A stretch of 64,000 bases of DNA from positions 383,989 to 447,988 of the forward strand of contig DAIDIG010000001.1 in NCBI GenBank assembly GCA_027459485.1, given 5' to 3'. The notes below the pieces were generated by a model that was not told where the DNA came from, ran no database searches, and saw only the letters and a program-made list of their open reading frames with translations. This DNA comes from Bdellovibrionales bacterium (GTDB lineage: Bacteria > Bdellovibrionota > Bdellovibrionia > Bdellovibrionales > UBA1609). Both the position numbers and the translations under genes were made by a program. Position 1 is the stretch's first letter, and every line of letters starts with the position of its first letter. Positions 35,273-43,822 of this stretch are shown here, in pieces.

Positions 35273-37009
35273 TTATCTTTCAAAACATTGCGAATCTGTT
35301 GTGGGGTTAGCCCCATGAAAGTGAATACCAATCATTCCATAACGAACGGCGAGGTAACCATCTTTTATTGTCACTGCATAAGGATCTTTTTTCAAAACTT
35401 CTTGCGCAATAACTCCTATATAGTATTTATTTGGGTCAACCCAGTCATTACCAGCCAGGCGCCGCGCTTTCTTCTTGTACTTGAAGCGATAGATATTAAA
35501 CCCATGTTCTTGGCCAATTAGAACAACATCAGTTTTTAATCGAAGGTCGGAAGTCGTAGATGGCTGACAACATTGGTAAACATAGCCTATGGTATCACCA
35601 TTTTCATACACAACACCACCGCATCCAGCATCCCCTGTAAAACCGTTATTAATATAAGTCAGGCAATATTGTCCGGCTGTTAACGACGGAGTACCTGATG
35701 TCGGGCAGGCTCCGACAGGTATAGAGCAACCGAAAGGTACTGGCGGAGTTACCGTTGCACTACCCGTACAAGTCAAATTAGTGCCAAGACCGGAACTAGA
35801 ACCCAACCACGGACAACCATAAGCGCCCACGTTACTATTAGTCGCGTTGCAAAGGTATAGATTGCCACCTGCTAAACCGACACCTGAAGAAATCATGGTG
35901 CCGCCGGCGCAACCGCTCGATGTCGCGCTACTACACGTCGGCGCAGGCGTTGTGGCCACCTGCCATTGGCCGGTTGAACCGCAAGTGAATGTCGCGCTAC
36001 CGGTTAAATTCGAAGCGGTGTTATTGATAACCACAGACGTACCAGGGGCAGTGGCGGTACCTGGCTGAAGGGTTGAGCTACTGCACGTGTTACTACCGAC
36101 GTGCCAACTCCAATTCGAATATTGAGGGCAAAGCGTGGTGGTCGAACCGGTACCAGTATTTTGAGCGTAGTTCGCGCAAACATTGTACTGACCGACGATG
36201 CCCGCCAAATAAGTGCCGGGACCACACGCGCTATTTAGACCGCCTGGGTCTGCGCAAATGATCATTCCGCTTTGATCCACGCCAATTGGGATTTGATTCG
36301 GGTTCGAACATCCAACTGAATAGGTTGGGCACGTACAGGCTGGGTTATTTGCTGAATTGTACGTGCAGCCCATGTCTTGACAAACTGCACTCGCCGATTG
36401 AGTGACGCCGCCACGACAATCCACAATTGCCCCACTGCTATTGTTGAGGTCGAGTGTGAGCGTGCCCACAACAAAAGGCGGCGAAATATTTTGTGTGCCA
36501 GCCGATGTTATCGGCCCCGTTTGCATGACCAATTTTGCAATGTACTCGTCGATACCCGGTTGAATATTGGATTGGACGAGGTAGCCTTCTTGAACGTCTA
36601 AACTGTAAATTTTAAGACCCATGACGGGTAGCACATTATCGCCCGCGCTCGACGAAATGGTGTTTCCGGTACCACTGACTCCCGAACCGATGCCGGGGAT
36701 ATAAAGTTTAACGGGTTGGCCGGTTGTCGTCTTCCAATTATTGCCCGTCAAACTGATGGGATTTGGATTTGTCGTCGCAGTGCCCGGGTAAGCCCCGGCC
36801 GCCATTGCGGCATTACAAAGATCCGCAAAGCTGACTTTTTCTTGAACGATGTTATCAAGCTGCAACTCATCATTTACCGCAACAGTTTTCTGTACCTGCT
36901 GATTCACATAATTGGCCACCTGCGAGGCCGCGAGCAAAACAACCCCACTTACGGCGACGGCCGTCATCGTTTCAATTAATCCAAAGCCATTTTTTATACG
37001 TCGGTTCAT
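35273..37009 (-). CDS. Prepilin-like protein with C-terminal peptidase S74 chaperone domain
   Basis: A 578-residue protein. The N-terminus is a prepilin leader (MNRRIKNG/FGLIE, Glu5) and helix (TAVAVSGVVLLAASQV). The middle is Cys-rich and includes a CCP/sushi-like module ending GSATFTCGSTGQW then APTC. Residues about 487-578 match the peptidase S74 intramolecular chaperone of phage tail spikes: SDLRLKTDVVLI, FNIYRFKY, GVIAQEV, DPYAVTIKDGYLAVRY. The Ser and Lys of the SDLRLK motif have the spacing of the Ser-Lys self-cleaving dyad. The ATG is chosen over an upstream TTG and has GAGG eight bases before it. Confidence 0.85.
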   Translation of the reverse strand: MNRRIKNGFGLIETMTAVAVSGVVLLAASQVANYVNQQVQKTVAVNDELQLDNIVQEKVSFADLCNAAMAAGAYPGTATTNPNPISLTGNNWKTTTGQPVKLYIPGIGSGVSGTGNTISSSAGDNVLPVMGLKIYSLDVQEGYLVQSNIQPGIDEYIAKLVMQTGPITSAGTQNISPPFVVGTLTLDLNNSSGAIVDCRGGVTQSASAVCQDMGCTYNSANNPACTCPTYSVGCSNPNQIPIGVDQSGMIICADPGGLNSACGPGTYLAGIVGQYNVCANYAQNTGTGSTTTLCPQYSNWSWHVGSNTCSSSTLQPGTATAPGTSVVINNTASNLTGSATFTCGSTGQWQVATTPAPTCSSATSSGCAGGTMISSGVGLAGGNLYLCNATNSNVGAYGCPWLGSSSGLGTNLTCTGSATVTPPVPFGCSIPVGACPTSGTPSLTAGQYCLTYINNGFTGDAGCGGVVYENGDTIGYVYQCCQPSTTSDLRLKTDVVLIGQEHGFNIYRFKYKKKARRLAGNDWVDPNKYYIGVIAQEVLKKDPYAVTIKDGYLAVRYGMIGIHFHGANPTTDSQCFER

Positions 37010-37030
37010 CTTGTCGCACCTCAAAAATAC

Positions 37031-38983
37031 CTATTGTCCGCAAACTGTAAATGAAGTCCCAGGGCACGATCCCCCTACAGCACTTAACGGAATATACGCA
37101 ATTCCAACGCTGGCGGGCGGATAAGGAGTGGCCGAAAAACCGCCAACCATAGGAGTGCCGCACTGACAGTTAATACTGTTTGGAGCGCAGTTATTTAACA
37201 TCTTGCATTGACCCGATAGTGAGTAAACCACAGGGCAACCATAAGAGCACTGGACGGCAGAAGAACCCACAGCCTGCCACGTGTAAGGCGACGAGCACTG
37301 CGTGTCTGACGTCCCAACGCTGGGTAAGGTACCTATAGTCAATCTTGCAATTTGAAAACTGCTGTTCACACCAGTCCCACCACAGTAGCTGGTCACAATA
37401 AGATGCATCGGGGTGCTCACTCCGGCCGTACAAGTTGCGCCGGTCGGCGGGCCCCAAGACCCGTTGTTACAAGTAAAAGTAGCTGTGCCCGTACCTCCGG
37501 TTGTTGAAGTCGCCGTTGCTGAGCTACCGCTTGCCCTTGTTGAAACGGGCCCACTGCAAGTCCCGCCAGTTCCTGACCATGACAAAGTTGTTCCGGTGCA
37601 ACTAGCTGGTGCCGGCGAAATCATGAGCGTGTTGGCACCTGGCGTGCCGAGTGCAGCGTATTGGAGCGGCTGCGGATTCGATAAGGCAAACGTCACGGCG
37701 ACTGGATTTGCACTACCCGAATTGAGAACGCTAAACCCTTGACCAATATATTCTTGCGTCACACCTGGCGGAAAAGTCACCGTAAACTTGTTGTTAACAG
37801 CCGACGCTGGTTCGGTATAGTCTATATTTGGCGTGCCACCAGAAATCGTCACATCTACGGTTACAGTTTGGCTGGGTTGAGCTGGCGTTAAATCGAGCTC
37901 AATGTTTGGGTTGCCAGAACCTTGTGCCACCGTCTCATTGGAAACATTAAACTGTATCGTCGAAACATTGGGATAATCGATGGCAGCGCAGCCAACGGCC
38001 CCACCGATGATTTCAGCAAACGCCTGAAAGGGATTTGTTTGGTCGTTTTCAGGTAGCGCCGGATTGACCGGTGGGCAAACTGCTTTGATCAGAGAACATG
38101 TCGCAGTCCCGTCGCCGTTGAATTTACTAATGTACTGGCCCGCCGGGCACTTACATGATCCGTTTGTCGAGCCGTTGCAATTGAGTGTAAATCCAAAACG
38201 GCATTGGGGTGAGAGGTTTGGGTTCCACATGCCGCCATAAAGTTCGCACGTTTGTTGAGGCGACTGCATCACTTCGCAGCCAGTTGGCATACCTGTATGG
38301 GTCATCATAATTTTCATGTTGGCGACCGTCTGCCAAGATGAAGCAATGACGCCATTGTTTGGACTTGTAGCAGTATATTGAAGCGTGCCCTCGATTGTGT
38401 AACCGGCATTGCCAGATAGCACGGCGAGTGGATTAGTCAACTGCGGATTGGGCACGAATCTGAGGCTTGTAATTGTTAACGGGTCAACTCCGTTCAAGTA
38501 CGACCATTGATAAGTATGAGTTACCGCCCCTAAACCCGAAGGCGTATTTGGCGTCTGGCCATTTGGCCATAAACCGCCCGTTGTAGGATCTTGCCCATAC
38601 AATAAAATTTGTTTTCCAGATGAGTCTTTGAACGGAAGGGTGATCATAACATTAACAGGCTGCAGTGGATAATTGCCAAAAGTTGTCTTAAAAACCGATG
38701 ACCAATTTGGGCTGTTGTTACCCATTGGCAAAACCCATGAGTTGCCACCACCAGAAGATGGACTACATAAATTGGGGTTCGTGGTGACGGCAATAAATGA
38801 ATCGCTAAGAGATTGAATGGCATTATTGAAATTTGCCTGAGCTTGCTGCTTTGCAACTGAATTACCTAAGGGAGCCGCACCGGCTAAAATCAACATGACC
38901 ACACCCATGGCCATCATCGACTGAATCAGCGCCTGGCCGCGTTCATTCTCGTACTTGAATAATTTTAAGTCTCGCTTTTGCAA
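37031..38983 (-). CDS. Pseudopilin-like adhesin with Calx-beta and sushi-like modules
   Basis: A 650-residue protein. The N-terminus (NERG/QALIQ followed by SMMAMGVVMLILAGAAPLG) looks like a pilin or TadE-type leader, but mature position 5 is Gln rather than Glu. Residues about 345-450 fit a Calx-beta domain (NETVAQGSGNPNIELDL, then FPPGVTQEYIGQGFSV). A following Cys-rich module (CSGPVST, GTATFTCNNGSWG, ATCTA) resembles the one in the next gene. The start is TTG. It lies six bases before the S74 prepilin gene in one operon. Confidence 0.75.
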   Translation of the reverse strand: MQKRDLKLFKYENERGQALIQSMMAMGVVMLILAGAAPLGNSVAKQQAQANFNNAIQSLSDSFIAVTTNPNLCSPSSGGGNSWVLPMGNNSPNWSSVFKTTFGNYPLQPVNVMITLPFKDSSGKQILLYGQDPTTGGLWPNGQTPNTPSGLGAVTHTYQWSYLNGVDPLTITSLRFVPNPQLTNPLAVLSGNAGYTIEGTLQYTATSPNNGVIASSWQTVANMKIMMTHTGMPTGCEVMQSPQQTCELYGGMWNPNLSPQCRFGFTLNCNGSTNGSCKCPAGQYISKFNGDGTATCSLIKAVCPPVNPALPENDQTNPFQAFAEIIGGAVGCAAIDYPNVSTIQFNVSNETVAQGSGNPNIELDLTPAQPSQTVTVDVTISGGTPNIDYTEPASAVNNKFTVTFPPGVTQEYIGQGFSVLNSGSANPVAVTFALSNPQPLQYAALGTPGANTLMISPAPASCTGTTLSWSGTGGTCSGPVSTRASGSSATATSTTGGTGTATFTCNNGSWGPPTGATCTAGVSTPMHLIVTSYCGGTGVNSSFQIARLTIGTLPSVGTSDTQCSSPYTWQAVGSSAVQCSYGCPVVYSLSGQCKMLNNCAPNSINCQCGTPMVGGFSATPYPPASVGIAYIPLSAVGGSCPGTSFTVCGQ

Positions 38984-39001
38984 ATTATAATCCTATTCTC
39001 G

Positions 39002-40723
39002 TCATTGTAACTGATAATTGTGGTTCGACCGGCTCCCGACCGGTACTATTGGTTGCGGCAAAGAGTAATATCCACATTTCACCGTAGAAGCATTCGTGAT
39101 CGACGAAACGGGTTGCGGCACCAGCACACCGTTGTCGCACATTTGGGCCGACTCAATATACTGAGTGACGCCATAACCAGCATCGATAATTTTACCTGCC
39201 GCGGTTGAAGCCCCAACTGCGCAATAGCCACAATATTCGCCTTGCGCGATATTCATCAAACCGCAAGAGCAATCGGTGTTTGTCGAGGGGCTTGCCGGCG
39301 CACCAGTGGTGCTCGGGTAAGTCGTCGCCGCCCCGATATTTGTGATGGATGACGACGAAGCCGCCGAACTTTGCGCGCTAGTTAACGAACTCTCAGAATT
39401 TGAAGTCGCGGGGCAAACTGCGGTGCTCAGAGCCGTACAATTTGGCGTGTGAACTAAGCTACCATAACCGGAAATTATATTTTTGGCGGTTAAACAATCG
39501 ATATAACTTGCCAGCGCGGCCTGGCACTGTGAGGGTACGCTCGATGTGCTAGTGGCTGTTGTGTTTATATTGGCACCGTTTGTTCCTGATACCGGGTTGC
39601 CAGATGTATCGGTAATTGCCGACGATGTCGTTGTATTATTAGTTTGCGCGAGCCCCCCAGTGGTTGTTGGGGTGGTCGTAAGATTTTCTCCGTACGGATC
39701 TAAAGTCGGATTTGGCGTGAATACCGTGCCGGGGTTGGTGACGTTGGGTGGCACAAATCGTGGGCGATCGCAGATAAGGTTGCCATGAATGAGCGCGCTC
39801 GCCACGGTGGCATTCTGCACATTACCACCGCCATCTGAACATACGGTTCGAATATCGGCGCAATGCCTTTGCCCCGCGGTATCGTAGTAACCAAATTGAG
39901 TTAATGGATTGCACGACTGAGTCGTCACCCCTGGTTTACTTAGATAGATTTGGCATTGCTGGGTTGTTGGATTGTAATACATGCCGGCCTGGGTGCAGTT
40001 GTTGCCATTGACTTGCGAACTTGCACCCGCATTGCATGTCGCAACGGTACCAGCAGCGTTTAGGCCAACTGCTACGCGCGTGACAAATTGCCGTGGGCCA
40101 TAACCAGCCCCCATCGCTTCGTTGGCAAGAGCACCAAGGGTTGACTCGTTGCCATTCATTTGAGTGATATAAAGTTCACCCGTGTAGGTCGTGATATTGG
40201 CGCTCGAAGCGACGACCGTCGGGTCGCAATATTGTAAAGCCTCGACTCGCGTATTACCTTCAGCCTCAATGTTTGAATTGCTCCCATTGCTGGCGCTAAT
40301 TGTTGCAGCCCCCGAATGGGTCATAGTGATTATGACGGGTACGCATTTACCATTACTTAAATCTGTCAGATAATTCGGATCAGTTGCTGTATCAAATTGA
40401 AACGAGTGGGCACAACCTTGCACAGCTGGTTGACCATTTACGGTCGTAACCGTACTTGCATCCCTTGCATCAGTGAGCTCGCTTCGCATATTACTCACAA
40501 GCGACGAACCTGCAGTTTGGTTATTTGCCGTCTGCATAGTTTTGGCGGCGTTGACGATGATACCGCCTGTGACGAGAGCCACCATCGAAGAAATACCCAG
40601 AGAGACCATCAATTCGATCAGTGAGAAGCCCTGGTGACACCGCGCTGATCGGGTACCACGCCGGCTCGATCGCCTCAAAATGAGTGTCTCTAAATAAGAT
40701 GAAATAAAACGTACCGATCTCAT
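39002..40723 (-). CDS. PilW-like prepilin, large and Cys-rich
   Basis: A 573-residue protein whose 31-residue basic leader precedes the motif G/FSLIE (Glu5) and helix LMVSLGISSMVALVTGGII, the standard prepilin N-terminus of PilW-type minor pilins. The mature part is much larger than PilW and rich in Ser, Thr and Cys, without a recognised domain. It is the first gene of the reverse prepilin operon, 18 bases before the next gene. Probably part of a pilus-like surface structure. Confidence 0.82.
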   Translation of the reverse strand: MRSVRFISSYLETLILRRSSRRGTRSARCHQGFSLIELMVSLGISSMVALVTGGIIVNAAKTMQTANNQTAGSSLVSNMRSELTDARDASTVTTVNGQPAVQGCAHSFQFDTATDPNYLTDLSNGKCVPVIITMTHSGAATISASNGSNSNIEAEGNTRVEALQYCDPTVVASSANITTYTGELYITQMNGNESTLGALANEAMGAGYGPRQFVTRVAVGLNAAGTVATCNAGASSQVNGNNCTQAGMYYNPTTQQCQIYLSKPGVTTQSCNPLTQFGYYDTAGQRHCADIRTVCSDGGGNVQNATVASALIHGNLICDRPRFVPPNVTNPGTVFTPNPTLDPYGENLTTTPTTTGGLAQTNNTTTSSAITDTSGNPVSGTNGANINTTATSTSSVPSQCQAALASYIDCLTAKNIISGYGSLVHTPNCTALSTAVCPATSNSESSLTSAQSSAASSSSITNIGAATTYPSTTGAPASPSTNTDCSCGLMNIAQGEYCGYCAVGASTAAGKIIDAGYGVTQYIESAQMCDNGVLVPQPVSSITNASTVKCGYYSLPQPIVPVGSRSNHNYQLQ

Positions 40724-40783
40724 GACATTGCCCTATCGGTATATTTTCGACAGTACTTTAGCCCGGCGTCAATGCGTGTTGCC

Positions 40784-40822
40784 GCAATATAGAAATGCCC
40801 GCCTGTTTGCAATATAGAAATG
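40784..40822. repeat. Two direct repeats resembling an insertion-sequence end
   Basis: GCAATATAGAAATG occurs at 40784-40797 and 40809-40822, each followed by (T)CCC, a 25-base period. Repeated A-rich boxes of this kind are common at the ends of some insertion sequences. About 75 bases on, a strong AAGGAGG precedes ATGCAAACAGTAG, which opens a 30-codon frame that stops at 40972, as if a transposase gene had been cut short. No intact transposase is present. Confidence 0.4.
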
Positions 40823-40958
40823 TCCCATTTTGAGCCTCTTTATTAAGCAGGCCACGATTTTCTCCCTGAAGTGTTTCAAGGAGGGGTGACGATGCAAACA
40901 GTAGCTGGTATGAAAGGCGGATGGTATGGCCCTTGCTGTCGGTTACGCGCTCTCACGC

Positions 40959-41810
40959 TCAGTTATTATTCAAGTCGCTAAAACCAACCGGCGACCAATT
41001 TAATACGGCCGCAACAGTCTGCGGTTCAGGATTAAAATTCGGACAAACTGCATATGCGGTCAATTTTTGATTTATTGCCAAATTTGCCGCCGCTTGTGCT
41101 TTCGCTTTTAAATCGGACATCATTCCCTGAAGTTGAATATTTTGTGCCATGAGCGCATTGGCGCCCGATGCTCCGTTGGTATTGCGCCCGAATATGAGCG
41201 CAATTTTGCTCACGTACGATGTCATCTCTGTGTAGTACGTGTAGGCCACTTGTGGGCCGCTATATTTGAATGGCCAAACGCCAATCGGTCCCATTTGACC
41301 GGTGACATTCATCTCGCAGTCAACCCCATTCGATTTAGAATTTGTTTTACTGGGCGAGGATTCGCAGCGTATTTGTTGTGAACCGTTATTCATAATTGAG
41401 GAGCTCGCCAACTGTCCGCACTGCTCCACCCACGACGACGCATCGACATGCTCCACGCAGCCGTACTGTATCGTGTAATTATGACCGTACTTACCAAGCG
41501 TCAGCGCAAACACGTAACGACCGTTTGGACTTTTCGCCGAGTAGCTTGCCCCCTGAACCCAAGTGCTCAACTGCTCCATTAATTTTGGATCTTGAAACAG
41601 TTGTTTAGCTGCCGTGATGCCGCCGGCGTCATTTAGGTGAAAGACTATTTTGGCATTGAACGATGAGCCCACCATATCAATACCCGTTGAAATGTTGGGT
41701 AGAGCCGGCTTCGCGCTGGCCTTTTCTATGGCCGCATGGGCAGTTAGGGTAAACAAGGCAGCTAAGGCAATCGTCAGAACGAATTTAATTTTTTGTGTGA
41801 TTGTCTTCAT
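40959..41810 (-). CDS. Exported hypothetical protein linked to the prepilin operon
   Basis: A 283-residue protein with a signal peptide (KFVLTIALAALFTLTAHA). The mature part has four or five Cys and a helical C-terminal region (LMAQNIQLQGMMSDLKAKAQAAANLAI). No family recognised. ATG 41810 is preferred because it directly precedes the signal sequence. It reads in the same direction as the prepilin genes and may once have been joined to them, but IS-like repeats now lie between. A decayed copy of its 3' end is at 29.7 kb. Confidence 0.72.
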   Translation of the reverse strand: MKTITQKIKFVLTIALAALFTLTAHAAIEKASAKPALPNISTGIDMVGSSFNAKIVFHLNDAGGITAAKQLFQDPKLMEQLSTWVQGASYSAKSPNGRYVFALTLGKYGHNYTIQYGCVEHVDASSWVEQCGQLASSSIMNNGSQQIRCESSPSKTNSKSNGVDCEMNVTGQMGPIGVWPFKYSGPQVAYTYYTEMTSYVSKIALIFGRNTNGASGANALMAQNIQLQGMMSDLKAKAQAAANLAINQKLTAYAVCPNFNPEPQTVAAVLNWSPVGFSDLNNN

Positions 41811-42020
41811 GAACCTTTGGCACAGCAACTCCCATGCCGAGGCCATGAGGGGATGAGCTGCAAATAGTGTTGAAAAGACTGACGATCGTGAAATCTATTC
41901 TAAGTTTTTTCCAAAACGAGAGCCGCAAATTGTTAGCGGCGCCCTGTAGGGTGACGGCTGTTTGTGAATGGAAGAACATTTTGACGCTCTGGTATTGTCT
42001 ACATGCGTGTATCAATTTTC

Positions 42021-42048
42021 TTGTGACATTCGTATTTTGAATTAAAAT
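42021..42048 (+). promoter_or_regulatory. Candidate promoter, possibly giving a leaderless mRNA
   Basis: TTGTGA (42021-42026) and TAAAAT (42043-42048) with a 16-base spacer fit sigma-70. The ATG of the next gene is only six bases past the -10 box, so transcription would start at or beside the initiation codon. Confidence 0.45.
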
Positions 42049-42054
42049 CTGGAC

Positions 42055-42573
42055 ATGCAAGCTTACAAAAAGTGTTTAGCCAATATGGCCTGTGTCAGTT
42101 TGGTTTTGTTCGGCGGGATGGGTCATGCAGCTACCAATTTATCTAAGGCGGCGGCGAATGATCCTATAGAAAGTGCGATGAACCGCACGACGTGTAATGT
42201 TAAAAGCGATTGTCTAATTCTTTATTGGAGAATTAAATTATTGCCGCCGGCAGCCCAGTCGCAACTGGCTGTTGAAATTCCGATTGTGATCGATGACCCG
42301 GGTGGGCTTGTGGATATCGTTCCCGGAATGGCCAGGTATTACGCGAAAAAGCGGGCGAAAAAGTTTGCTTGGCAATTTATTGAAAATTTATGCGAGATTG
42401 AAAACGGAGACCCGCAGGGCGTGATGACTGACGTTCTCGACACCAAAGAAGATTTCGAGCGCGGCGAAGTTTATAGTCCGGAACCGTTTGCGCACATGAG
42501 CGATGCCTATAGCGATTCATTCACAATCACTTTGCGCGTCAGCGTGACGTGTCCAGCCGCTCAGAACCAATAA
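42055..42573 (+). CDS. Exported hypothetical protein
   Basis: A 172-residue protein with a signal peptide (MACVSLVLFGGMGHAA) and four Cys in the mature part (TTCNVKSDC, LCEIE, VTCPAA). The central region is helical and basic (MARYYAKKRAKKFAWQF). No family recognised. There is no ordinary RBS; the promoter sits directly at the start codon. Divergent from the exported gene at 41810. Confidence 0.65.
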   Translation: MQAYKKCLANMACVSLVLFGGMGHAATNLSKAAANDPIESAMNRTTCNVKSDCLILYWRIKLLPPAAQSQLAVEIPIVIDDPGGLVDIVPGMARYYAKKRAKKFAWQFIENLCEIENGDPQGVMTDVLDTKEDFERGEVYSPEPFAHMSDAYSDSFTITLRVSVTCPAAQNQ

Positions 42574-42728
42574 TCATTGTCTGTTTGGAAAATATTATAA
42601 CGCCCGAAAGCTGGGGATGAGCCTAAACCACAACCGCTCAAGTGTTGGTGGCTAATACAGATATAACATGACGAAAGTTTTTGGTGACGTTATATTGCCC
42701 GCGAAATTCAAAACCGTAGGGAGGTAAC

Positions 42729-43112
42729 ATGAAAAAGTCGAATTATTTTTACGCGGTGGCGGCGGCGATGATTCTCGGGGCAATTAGCACAGTTTCGTAC
42801 GCCAAGACTTATAATTGCGATCCGCTGCGGGACCAACGCGGGCAAACGATGGCGGGTAATCAGTCGTATGCGGTTATTGTAAATAAAGACGGCGTGATTC
42901 TCGCAACCACATACAAAAATGGTGCAACTGCGCACTCCAATTATATTAAAATGGAACAATATGATGACACCCCCGAATGGCAGCTTTATGAAGCAGGCGA
43001 TAGCGTGGTTGAAATCACCAATTTGCGAAACATAAAAAACCAGCCCCTTGATGTTTTGGTTGATTTAAGTGTGAGAGCGCAAAACATGTACTACGAGGGC
43101 ACTTGCAGATAG
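42729..43112 (+). CDS. Small exported hypothetical protein
   Basis: A 127-residue protein with a clear signal peptide (YFYAVAAAMILGAISTVSYA) and two Cys in the mature form (YNCDPL and EGTCR at the very C-terminus), likely one disulfide. AGGGAGG precedes the ATG at 42729. It resembles the protein encoded at 44485 in general layout (small, exported, CxP-type start of the mature part), but no family is recognised. It converges on the transpeptidase gene. Confidence 0.7.
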   Translation: MKKSNYFYAVAAAMILGAISTVSYAKTYNCDPLRDQRGQTMAGNQSYAVIVNKDGVILATTYKNGATAHSNYIKMEQYDDTPEWQLYEAGDSVVEITNLRNIKNQPLDVLVDLSVRAQNMYYEGTCR

Positions 43113-43141
43113 CGAGTGCGAAGACGCAAGTACGTAGACCC

Positions 43142-43774
43142 TCACATATGGTAGGCCAGAAAAACGCTGCCGTTTGAGAGTTCTTGAACAAGCTCGGTTG
43201 AGTATTGTGGGTTCACGGCAGGGCAGCCGAGAGAGCGTCCGAGGTAACCGAGCACATGAATTGTTTCTTCTGATACGTAGGGGGCGCCGTGGAGCACGAT
43301 TCCCCGGGCCTCGGCATTGCTGTTGGTTGGCTCCATGCCGTGAAGAATCATAGAAAGCCCGTGCTCGCCGATGTACGGTGCCCCTGTCAAATAAACTCCC
43401 AGCGATGTCATCCAAGAGTTAAGTTCGTTAGAAAACCGAATTGCGTATTTTTCGCCCGAGTTTCGGCCGTGGGCGACCAAATATTTTTTTAAGGCAAGCG
43501 ATTGCAAATTGATCACGTACATTCGCTCAACAGTTGAAGGCAGATCGAAATCGATTATTGTCATGTAGCTCGTGTTGTGAACAACATTTTCGTTGGCAAC
43601 CAAAAAACCAAAAGCCTTAATTAAGGCGGGTTTCGGTAGTTCGGGATATTTTGAAGCGAGTGTCTGTTCGATGGCAGACCAGCTTTGCGCTTTAGCGGGA
43701 GTTGGCGCTAGACTTACAAGAATAAATAATAAACAAATGGATTGAATCGATACGAGTCTTAAGCTGCCCCTCAT
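43142..43774 (-). CDS. Murein L,D-transpeptidase-like protein (YkuD_2 type)
   Basis: A 210-residue exported protein (signal peptide to about residue 29). The catalytic region reads RGIVLHGAPYVSE and then GRSLGCPAVNP, with the His and nucleophilic Cys of the L,D-transpeptidase catalytic family that has the SxGCPA signature. Such enzymes cross-link or edit peptidoglycan or attach proteins to it. It is followed 48 bases upstream by another transpeptidase gene on the same strand. Confidence 0.85.
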   Translation of the reverse strand: MRGSLRLVSIQSICLLFILVSLAPTPAKAQSWSAIEQTLASKYPELPKPALIKAFGFLVANENVVHNTSYMTIIDFDLPSTVERMYVINLQSLALKKYLVAHGRNSGEKYAIRFSNELNSWMTSLGVYLTGAPYIGEHGLSMILHGMEPTNSNAEARGIVLHGAPYVSEETIHVLGYLGRSLGCPAVNPQYSTELVQELSNGSVFLAYHM

Positions 43775-43822
43775 TCCCGACAGCTTAAACCGACTTTAAT
43801 GCAACGAAAATCGGACTAAGGT

